Source: Chloroflexota bacterium
GTDB taxonomy: Bacteria > Chloroflexota > Dehalococcoidia > JACQTR01
Length of the DNA stretch: 10,699 nt
Direction: 5' to 3'
Assembly (NCBI GenBank): GCA_016210705.1
Contig: JACQTR010000224.1
Span: forward strand, 1 to 10,699
Shown here piece after piece: positions 1 through 5,966 of this stretch. Made by a program: the position numbers and the translations under genes. Position 1 is the first letter of the stretch; the number at the start of each line of letters is the position of its first letter. The notes beneath the pieces are model-generated. The model was not told where the DNA came from. It was given only the letters and a program-made list of their open reading frames with translations, and made no database searches.

Positions 1-1
1 C

Positions 2-808
2 ACCCTGGGCCTCTTCGACCCCCATATTTTGGAGGTATGCCAAGCTGTGCACGACCAAGGAGGTCTCATATATGGGGATGGCGCCAACCTCAATGCCCTT
101 TTGGGCAGAGTCAAACTGGGGGACTTGGGCTTCGATGTAGTTCATCTCAACCTTCACAAGACCTTCAGCACCCCACACGGCGGCGGTGGCCCGGGAGCTG
201 GGCCTATTTGTGTGGCCGAGCACATGGCCCCCTTCCTCCCTACCCCTGTGGTAGTAGGCGGTGAAAAGGGCTATTTTTTGGCTAGCCCTCCCCATTCCAT
301 CGGCAGAATCGGCCCGTTCCACGGCAATTTTGGGGTAATGGTCAAAGCCTACGCCTACATTCGATTATTGGGGGAAGCTGGATTAAGGGAGGTCAGTGAG
401 AACGCTATCGTCAACGCCAATTATCTTCTTCACCAACTCAAAGACTACTATCATCTTCCTTACGCCCGAAGCTGCATGCATGAAGTTATCTTCTCCGCTA
501 TAAAACAACGAGAGAAAGATGTCCGAGCCCTGGATATCGCCAAGCGTCTTATAGACTACGGCTTCCATCCTCCCACCATGTATTTCCCCCTCATCGTGGA
601 TGAAGCCCTAATGATCGAGCCTACAGAGACGGAGAGCAAAGAAACCTTAGATGCCTTTATCGTCGCCATGAGAGAGATCGCTCGCGAAGCTGATGAAAAT
701 CCCCAACTGGTGCGGACGGCACCCCACCAGGCCCCTATGAAACGGCTAGACGAGGTTAGGGCGGCTCGCCACCCCAACCTACGTTGGCGTCCCCGTCCTT
801 CTCAATAA
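2..808 (+). CDS. gcvPB: Glycine dehydrogenase (decarboxylating) subunit 2, C-terminal part
   Basis: This is the C-terminal part of the P-protein beta subunit of the glycine cleavage system. The P-protein is the PLP enzyme that decarboxylates glycine and passes the aminomethyl group to the lipoyl H-protein. The open frame enters at the left edge (codon phase from base 2), so the start lies outside; about 268 residues are visible, against roughly 480-500 for the family. The first visible residues read TLGLFDPHILEV, followed by YGDGANLNALLG. The PLP lysine lies in LNLHKTFSTPHGGGGPGAGP and is encoded at 158-160. A late PHQAP...RLDEVRAARHPNLRW stretch is the usual end of this family, plus a short tail. 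A separate PB subunit implies that gcvPA lies upstream, outside the window. The last 53 bases overlap the convergent arginine dihydrolase gene on the other strand. The identification is firm; only the missing 5' part is unknown. Confidence 0.95.
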   Translation, partial: TLGLFDPHILEVCQAVHDQGGLIYGDGANLNALLGRVKLGDLGFDVVHLNLHKTFSTPHGGGGPGAGPICVAEHMAPFLPTPVVVGGEKGYFLASPPHSIGRIGPFHGNFGVMVKAYAYIRLLGEAGLREVSENAIVNANYLLHQLKDYYHLPYARSCMHEVIFSAIKQREKDVRALDIAKRLIDYGFHPPTMYFPLIVDEALMIEPTETESKETLDAFIVAMREIAREADENPQLVRTAPHQAPMKRLDEVRAARHPNLRWRPRPSQ

Positions 809-1598
809 AGAGAACCAAACATTTGGCCCCACCACCCGATTTTATGAACTCGGACATATTTAACTCGTATACAGTATAGCCCTCGTCCATTAGCCGAGCT
901 TTTAAAACAGGGCAGCCAGTGCTAATCACCACTTCGTTACCGATCACCACCGAATTGCACCCAAAGCGCAGAGCTTCTTCTTCGGAAACCTCAATGGGAT
1001 GAGGTATATATTCTCGAATCACCCGCCGCCCGTAGTCATCGAAGGCGCCAGGGTAGAAAAGGACGACGTCCCGATTTAAGGGGCAAAAGCAGGTGTCCAG
1101 GTGGTAAAACCTAGGATCTGCCAGTTCCAAAGATAGGGCCCGTTTGCCGGCGATCTCGCCCAAAAGTAGGTGTGAGCGAATATCGGAGCGGAAGCGATAG
1201 CCGCAGAAAAGGTTTTCTCCCACCAAAAACGCATCTCCCTCACCCTCAAAGTGTTGTCTTTCGGGAAGTCCACGGACTTCGTAACCGTGTTCTTCAAACC
1301 AAGAACGATATATAGAAGACTCGCCCACCCGTTCTTGGTAGCGGAAGTTGCTACTGACAAAAATTTTCCCCCAGACCAAGCCAGCGTTGGCGGTGAAAAC
1401 TAGGTCGGGTAGCCCCTTGACTGGGGTGAGAAGCTCCACCCGGGCACCCATCTCCTGGGTCAAGACGGTGTAGAGCTCTTGCCACTGCCGTTGCGCCCCA
1501 ACGGTATCAACTTTTCGCCTTCGGCTCATCCAGGGGTTGATCTCATACTCAATAGAATAATAGTCAGGAGGACACATAAGGAGGGTCGTCATTTGCAC
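756..1598 (-). CDS. ArgZ-like arginine dihydrolase (guanidino-group modifying enzyme family)
   Basis: This 280-residue protein belongs to the amidinotransferase/dimethylargininase fold. Visible landmarks are EINPWM with Asn21, PDLVFTANAG with Asn71, an acidic FEGEGD segment at 117-122, His166 in YHLDT, and the probable nucleophile Cys260 in GGGAKC near the C-terminus. From memory of the cyanobacterial enzyme ArgZ/AgrE, two asparagines near positions 22 and 71 together with a Cys/His pair support hydrolysis of arginine to ornithine, two ammonia and CO2. Their retention here favours arginine dihydrolase over dimethylargininase, arginine deiminase or amidinotransferase, but this is an inference. 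The GTG start directly follows the TGA of the ornithine cyclodeaminase gene with no clear SD, which suggests translational coupling; an ATG two codons later (1592) is an alternative. The gene is last in its operon and its 3' end overlaps gcvPB. Confidence 0.82.
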   Translation of the reverse strand: MQMTTLLMCPPDYYSIEYEINPWMSRRRKVDTVGAQRQWQELYTVLTQEMGARVELLTPVKGLPDLVFTANAGLVWGKIFVSSNFRYQERVGESSIYRSWFEEHGYEVRGLPERQHFEGEGDAFLVGENLFCGYRFRSDIRSHLLLGEIAGKRALSLELADPRFYHLDTCFCPLNRDVVLFYPGAFDDYGRRVIREYIPHPIEVSEEEALRFGCNSVVIGNEVVISTGCPVLKARLMDEGYTVYELNMSEFIKSGGGAKCLVLFIEKDGDANVGWGGEPP

Positions 1599-2816
1599 TC
1601 AATATCTGTCGAGGTGAGCAACTAACTCGCGGAAGAAGAGCTCTGCGTCGGTTACCAGACCCACCGTTTGAAAGCTGCCGCGGTCTACCAGTTTGGTTAT
1701 GACAGCAGGATTTATGTCCACACAGACGATTTTAGTCTGAGCGGGGAGAAGGTTAGCAGTAGCTATGGAATGAAGGGAGCTGGCCACCATCAGAGCCAAA
1801 GCTACCCCCTGGGTTTTGGCGGCCATAGCATCCTGAGCTTGGAGAGCATCGGTGATTACCCCAGGCATAGGACCATCATCGCGAATGGAGCCAGCCAAGA
1901 CGTACTCGACCCCATGTTGTATACACGCGTGCATGATGCCCGCTTTTAGCAGGCCCTGGGCCACCGCTTCCCTAATGTCCCCCACCTGGCGAATAGCGTT
2001 AATGGCCCGTATGTGGTTTTCGTGACCCTCCACCGCTGGCATACCCTTCTCTAAATAAATGCCTAAGGAGGTCCCGTAAAGGGCTTGTTCGATATCGTGG
2101 ACGGCTAAGGCGTTGCCAGCAAAGAGGATATCCACAAAGCCCAGCTCTATCATCCTGACCAGGTGGGGACCAGCGCCAGTATTTATAACAGCGGGGCCGG
2201 CCACCACCAATATCTTGTCTCCCACTTGCTTGGCCATCTTGATTTGGGTGGCTACCTCTTGGATCACCACTCCTTTGGGCTTTTCCGAGGAAACGCTCGA
2301 GGCCATGAATTCAAAAACGTTCCTGGGAGTCGAGCGCTGGAGAGGTACAACCCGCACCCCACGGTGACCCACGACCATCAGGTCTCCCCTTTTCACCTGG
2401 CTAAAACGGAGGACGCGGGCTTCTCGCCCTTGGGCATCGAACACAATGCCACCATCCATCCTCGGCTCGGCCACCTCCATCCACTCTCCGGCGTGGCGGA
2501 TGAAGGTCTGTAGATTGGTGGTGACATAAAAGTTAGGGGGGAAGACCCCATCTTGGGGAGCTAGCGCCAAAGTAACATCCCCTTCGTCCAGGATTTCGGC
2601 CCCGTGCTCCTTTACACGGCGTAGTATCTTCTCCAAGTCCTCTCGACTAGGGGCTTCAATCCTGATCTGAGCATAGCTGGGGTCGATCCGTCTCCGGCCA
2701 ACCTCGATTTTAAGGATCTCGAAAGCGCCATTGTAGCTGAGGATTTCATCCAAGACCTTGGGTAGGATGAGGGAATCCACTAAATGCCCTCGAATCTCCA
2801 CCGTTTCGTTGGGCAT
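1599..2816 (-). CDS. LOR/SDH-type ornithine cyclodeaminase (TIGR00300-like)
   Basis: This 405-residue protein fits the family once called LOR/SDH bifunctional enzyme conserved domain. Its characterised members are the archaeal ornithine cyclodeaminase and the C-terminal half of cyanobacterial AgrE/ArgZ. The reaction is NAD-dependent conversion of ornithine to proline plus ammonia. The N-terminal LOR/SDH domain covers about residues 5-100 (EIRGHLVDSLILPK, then VFPPNFYVTTN near 91-101). The C-terminal nucleotide-binding part has AGPAVINTGAG (206-216), FAGNALAVHDIE (232-243), HENHIRAIN (265-273), GSIRDDGPMPG (309-319) and a late VCVDINPAV strand. The length is normal for a stand-alone enzyme. 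The ATG overlaps the stop of the aldehyde dehydrogenase by one base (TAATG) and has SD GAGGTGA four bases upstream. The arginine dihydrolase follows immediately, so two proteins that are fused in cyanobacteria are separate here. Substrate assignment rests on the family and the neighbour. Confidence 0.85.
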   Translation of the reverse strand: MPNETVEIRGHLVDSLILPKVLDEILSYNGAFEILKIEVGRRRIDPSYAQIRIEAPSREDLEKILRRVKEHGAEILDEGDVTLALAPQDGVFPPNFYVTTNLQTFIRHAGEWMEVAEPRMDGGIVFDAQGREARVLRFSQVKRGDLMVVGHRGVRVVPLQRSTPRNVFEFMASSVSSEKPKGVVIQEVATQIKMAKQVGDKILVVAGPAVINTGAGPHLVRMIELGFVDILFAGNALAVHDIEQALYGTSLGIYLEKGMPAVEGHENHIRAINAIRQVGDIREAVAQGLLKAGIMHACIQHGVEYVLAGSIRDDGPMPGVITDALQAQDAMAAKTQGVALALMVASSLHSIATANLLPAQTKIVCVDINPAVITKLVDRGSFQTVGLVTDAELFFRELVAHLDRY

Positions 2817-4309
2817 TAGATCACCTCGGCGCTAAGACCCTGGGCCATTTTGATCTGCTCGGCGTAGTTGACTGTCCAGGCAATACGATGGCTGACCACA
2901 TCCACCAAGGTGCTGGCCGAGGGCAAGCCTGTGCCGCTACGTTTCAGTCCACCAAAGGGCAGATGAACCTCGGCGCCTATGGTAGGCAAGTTGTGATAGC
3001 CCACTCCATACTCACACTCATCGCGGCAGATCTTGGCTTTGCGGTAGTCCTCAGTGATCACCGAAAAGGCTAGGCCGTAGTCAGTATCGTTGTGAATATG
3101 GATGGCCTCTTCTATCGTGCTGAAAGGTATCACTGCCACATGAGGGCCGAAGGCCTCCTCCCGAAGCACCCGGGAGCGGGGGTCGTGTCTCATGATATAG
3201 ACAAAGGGAGAGATAAAGTAGCCCTTGTCGTAAATGCCGCCCTTTAGTCTACCTCCATCCAAAATCACATGGCCCCCTTCTTTTTTTGCCAGGTCATTAT
3301 AAAACTCCACTTTTTTGACCCCGGCCTCGTTGACCAGGGGACCCATGAACACATTTTCGTCGAGAGGGTCGCCTATGGTAAGCCTTTTCGTCATTTGGAT
3401 AAAAGAGGCGACAAACTGGTCTAAGATCTTCTCTTGCACAATAAGTCGCGAAGCGGCGGTGCAACGTTGCCCCGTAGTTTTAAAGGCACTGAGGACGGCG
3501 GCATTTACCGCCAATGGAAGGTTGGCATCATCAAAAACGATGATTCCGTTTTTACCCCCCATCTCACAGGCCACCATCTTACGATAATCGGCAGCGCAAG
3601 CCTGCTTGATACGACCTCCCACCTCAGCCGAGCCCACGAATAGAACCACATCCACGTCCGGGTGGGTCACCAATGGCCATCCCGCCTCCTCTCCCCGTCC
3701 CTGGACGAGATTGAGCACCCCTGGCGGTAAACCTGCATGCTCGAAGTATTCCACCAATTTTTCGCCCACAGCGGCCGTTTCTCCCGAGGGCTTAAAGACT
3801 ACAGTGTTCCCCTCCAGCAAAGAAGGGGCGATAAGCCAAATGGGGATGGCAAAAGGAAAGTTCCATGGCGTGAGAGCGGTCACCACCCCCTTGGGCCGCC
3901 GCAACATGTGGGCATCCTTTTCGGCTATCTCTGAAGCCAGGAAATCGCCAGCAGACATTCGGCCTCGGCCAAACATGTATTGGGCCATATGGATGCCCTC
4001 GGTCACATCGGCTCGGGCCTCGTTGAGGGCCTTGCCCATCTCCTTAGCCATCAAACAGGCAAGGGCCTCAGTCTCACTTTTAGCGATCTGGGCAAAAGCA
4101 TCCAGATACTCAGCCCGTTTAATGCGTGAAATGCCCCGCCAGGCCGGGTAAGCCTCTCTGGCCGCGGCCACCGCCACCGCTACATCTGCCTCCCCAGAGC
4201 GGGCGAAACTCCCTATTTTTTCTTCTATATCGGCCGGGCTTATGCTGTCAAAAGCCTCTCCAGACAGTGAGGATACCCATTTGCCGCCTATGTAGTTTTT
4301 GCCTTCCAT
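2816..4309 (-). CDS. NAD(P)-dependent aldehyde dehydrogenase, ALDH7-like
   Basis: This complete 497-residue member of the aldehyde dehydrogenase superfamily oxidises an aldehyde to the acid with NAD(P). Numbered from the ATG at 4309, it shows Asn150 in TPWNFP, Lys173 in FKPSGE, the cofactor loop FVGSAEVGG (224-232), general base Glu249 in CEMGGKN, nucleophile Cys283 in TTGQRCT and Glu385 in EEAFGP. The C-terminal WTVNYAEQIKMAQGL resembles the tail of ALDH7 (alpha-aminoadipic semialdehyde dehydrogenase) enzymes, which points to an amino-acid semialdehyde substrate. With ornithine and arginine genes downstream, glutamate gamma-semialdehyde is a reasonable guess, but no residue proves it. An upstream in-frame ATG at 4363 would add 18 residues, but the AAGGAGG six bases before 4309 fixes the start there. 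It is the first gene of a coupled three-gene operon. Confidence 0.85.
   Translation of the reverse strand: MEGKNYIGGKWVSSLSGEAFDSISPADIEEKIGSFARSGEADVAVAVAAAREAYPAWRGISRIKRAEYLDAFAQIAKSETEALACLMAKEMGKALNEARADVTEGIHMAQYMFGRGRMSAGDFLASEIAEKDAHMLRRPKGVVTALTPWNFPFAIPIWLIAPSLLEGNTVVFKPSGETAAVGEKLVEYFEHAGLPPGVLNLVQGRGEEAGWPLVTHPDVDVVLFVGSAEVGGRIKQACAADYRKMVACEMGGKNGIIVFDDANLPLAVNAAVLSAFKTTGQRCTAASRLIVQEKILDQFVASFIQMTKRLTIGDPLDENVFMGPLVNEAGVKKVEFYNDLAKKEGGHVILDGGRLKGGIYDKGYFISPFVYIMRHDPRSRVLREEAFGPHVAVIPFSTIEEAIHIHNDTDYGLAFSVITEDYRKAKICRDECEYGVGYHNLPTIGAEVHLPFGGLKRSGTGLPSASTLVDVVSHRIAWTVNYAEQIKMAQGLSAEVI
2821..2827 (-). promoter_or_regulatory. Shine-Dalgarno site inside the aldehyde dehydrogenase 3' end
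   Basis: GAGGTGA lies four bases before the ATG of the ornithine cyclodeaminase gene, within the last codons of the aldehyde dehydrogenase. Together with the TAATG stop-start overlap it supports coupled translation of the two genes. Confidence 0.7.
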
Positions 4310-4447
4310 TATTAGCCTCCTTGGCTCATTATGGAACCTTAGATACTGTCCATTAATTAGCATACCTCTTCGCTATCAGCCCTGCAACTCTGCGCCAGAA
4401 CCGTTGACTAAAAGGAGCATCTCTGTTAACCTAATGCCGTTGCTTAT
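4310..4447. promoter_or_regulatory. Divergent intergenic region with the likely promoters of two operons
   Basis: These 138 bases separate the leftward aldehyde dehydrogenase operon from the rightward thioredoxin-recombinase-peptidase series, so promoters for both should lie here. A TTGACT on the plus strand at 4404-4409 resembles a -35 element, but the best-spaced -10 (TAACCT at 4427) is poor. On the minus strand a TATGCT is present without a convincing -35. No clear operator palindrome or riboswitch was seen. The assignment rests on gene arrangement more than on motifs. Confidence 0.4.
4316..4322 (-). promoter_or_regulatory. Strong Shine-Dalgarno site of the aldehyde dehydrogenase gene
   Basis: On the minus strand the sequence AAGGAGG is followed by six bases (ctaata) and then the ATG at 4309. 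This is a near-perfect ribosome binding site, and it decides the start codon over the in-frame ATG 54 bases further upstream. Confidence 0.85.
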
Positions 4448-5017
4448 ATGACTTCATTCAAAGAAAAAATCAAAAACAAAATAAACCTAGGCTGGCTTTT
4501 GATCATGCTGGCCTTGGTGGCTATTATGGCAGCTGGTTGCAACGCCTCGTCGTCAGAGAAAAAGACGGCGCCGCAGGTGGCGTCTTTAGCCCCTGATTTT
4601 GCCCTATCAACTTTTAGCGGGGAGAAGGTCACCCTTAGCGATTTGCGTGGCAGGGTGGTGCTGGTCAACTTTTGGGCTAGCTGGTGCCCTGCCTGTCGTG
4701 AGGAAACTCCAGCCCTAGAGGCATCTTGGCGTGTATATAAAGATAAAGGAGTGGTATTTCTGGGCGTGGATCTTCAAGAGGATCGGGAGACAGTTGCCAA
4801 ATATGCCGAAGAATTTGGGATAACCTTTAGCCTACCTCTGGATAGCGATGGTAAGGTCTCTGAACGCTACCTAATTGGAACCCGCGGTTTGCCCACTACC
4901 TATTTTATCGATGGGGAGGGCGTCATTCGCTATGTTAAAGTGGGGCCCATGACCCAGGATTTTATAGCCGCCCGTTTGGATAGCCTGCTTCAGGGTGTGG
5001 CCAGTAAGAAAGATTAA
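4448..5017 (+). CDS. TlpA/ResA-like thiol-disulfide oxidoreductase lipoprotein
   Basis: This 189-residue extracytoplasmic thioredoxin-fold protein has a basic N-terminus, a hydrophobic segment at about residues 14-28 and a lipobox-like AAGC with Cys31 as the probable lipidated residue. The AhpC/TSA-thioredoxin domain starts near APDFAL (48-53). The redox motif is WCPAC with Cys80 and Cys83, in NFWASWCPAC, and the cis-proline is Pro149 in GLPTTYFID. Such proteins reduce or exchange disulfides outside the membrane, for example in cytochrome c maturation, but no cytochrome gene is in view, so the partner is unknown. The start is the first possible ATG after an in-frame TAA at 4427. It has no good SD, so initiation may be weak or from a short leader. 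A recombinase gene follows after 61 bases on the same strand and may be cotranscribed. Family assignment is firm; the specific role is open. Confidence 0.9.
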   Translation: MTSFKEKIKNKINLGWLLIMLALVAIMAAGCNASSSEKKTAPQVASLAPDFALSTFSGEKVTLSDLRGRVVLVNFWASWCPACREETPALEASWRVYKDKGVVFLGVDLQEDRETVAKYAEEFGITFSLPLDSDGKVSERYLIGTRGLPTTYFIDGEGVIRYVKVGPMTQDFIAARLDSLLQGVASKKD

Positions 5018-5078
5018 GTACTCTCAGCCAAAGGTGGCCTTAAATTGCTCCTAAAGGTTTTGAGATAGGGAGGCAAAT

Positions 5079-5966
5079 ATGACGGAAAACGCTGTTACCC
5101 AGTTTCTGGAATCCCTAGCTCAAGAAAAAGCCGCTAACACTTTGGCCGCCTACCAAAATGACTTGACCCAATTTGCGGCTTATGTGGAGAAGTTGGACCT
5201 CTCTTGGTCGTCTGTTGATAAATCCCTGATCTCATCTTATGTTCTAAGCCTAAAAGAAAGAAACTATGCTCCAGCTACTTTGGATCGAAAAATGGCCGCT
5301 GTCCGTTCCTTCTTTCATTTCCTTCGCCGCCAGGGTATTCTGGCTGAGAATCCAGCACAAGGAATACCTTTGGAGCTGAAGGAGAAGCCATTACCCCATA
5401 TCCTTTCGGTACGGGAGGTAGACGAACTGTTGGAACAGCCAGCTAGGCGTTCTACCCCCGAGGCTATGCGGGACCGAGCGATGATCGGGCTCTTGTATGC
5501 TACCGGGATGCGGGTTGGAGAACTGGTATCCCTAAATATAGCTGATATAAACCTTCAGCCACCCTATCCTCACGTGGGTTGTCCTAGTCGGGGAAACCGA
5601 AAACGGGACATCCCTATGCCGCCCGAGACGGCACAAGCTCTGGAGGATTACTTAACATTGGCTCGGCCCAGGCTCCTTCGCCAGGAGGATGAGGCGGCTT
5701 TGTTCCTTAACCGTCTTGGGGAGCGGCTCACTCGCCAAGGTTTTTGGCTCATTGTCAAAGGTTACGCTAAAGCGGCCCAAATTGGCTCTGGCATGACGCC
5801 CCATACTTTGCGACACAGCTTCGCCGCCCATATGTTGAGCCAAGGCGGTGATCTACGCTCTCTCCAGGCACTATTGGGACATGCCAGTACCACCTCTACT
5901 CTTATTTACACTCAACTGGCGGATGAGAAGAACATGGCGCTCAAGATCAAGCCTAATCCTGATTAA
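5079..5966 (+). CDS. Xer-type tyrosine recombinase, catalytic Lys replaced by Arg
   Basis: This 295-residue integrase has the XerC/XerD layout: an N-terminal SAM-like core-binding domain (about 1-95, with TLAAYQNDL and a late FLRRQGI...NPAQGI) and a C-terminal catalytic domain. Catalytic residues are Arg145 in ATGMRVGEL, His242 and Arg245 in PHTLRHSFAAH, His268 in LLGH and the nucleophile Tyr277 in IYT. The beta-hairpin that normally reads GKGNKER reads SRGNRKR here, so Arg171 occupies the usual catalytic lysine position. The length and the absence of integrase extensions favour a housekeeping Xer protein that resolves chromosome dimers over a phage integrase, but no dif-like site was recognised. 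GGGAGG five bases before the ATG gives a good SD. The stop codon directly abuts the GTG of the next gene. Confidence 0.88.
   Translation: MTENAVTQFLESLAQEKAANTLAAYQNDLTQFAAYVEKLDLSWSSVDKSLISSYVLSLKERNYAPATLDRKMAAVRSFFHFLRRQGILAENPAQGIPLELKEKPLPHILSVREVDELLEQPARRSTPEAMRDRAMIGLLYATGMRVGELVSLNIADINLQPPYPHVGCPSRGNRKRDIPMPPETAQALEDYLTLARPRLLRQEDEAALFLNRLGERLTRQGFWLIVKGYAKAAQIGSGMTPHTLRHSFAAHMLSQGGDLRSLQALLGHASTTSTLIYTQLADEKNMALKIKPNPD

Noticed and set aside
3606..4151. Long plus-strand open frame of 181 codons antisense to the aldehyde dehydrogenase
   Set aside because: It mirrors a strongly conserved enzyme on the other strand and has no recognisable domain, so it is a shadow frame.
4310..4363. 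Eighteen-residue N-terminal extension of the aldehyde dehydrogenase
   Set aside because: A near-perfect AAGGAGG stands six bases before the internal ATG at 4309, and the extra residues do not resemble the family N-terminus.
4404..4432. TTGACT followed 17 bases later by TAACCT as a plus-strand promoter
   Set aside because: The -35 is good but the -10 matches only three of six positions, so it is mentioned only as part of the divergent region.
4434..4451. Five-codon leader ORF whose TGA overlaps the ATG of the thioredoxin lipoprotein gene
   Set aside because: The nearest SD-like GGAG (4414-4417) is 16 bases from its start, and the peptide (MPLLI) has no regulatory codon run, so the overlap is probably chance.
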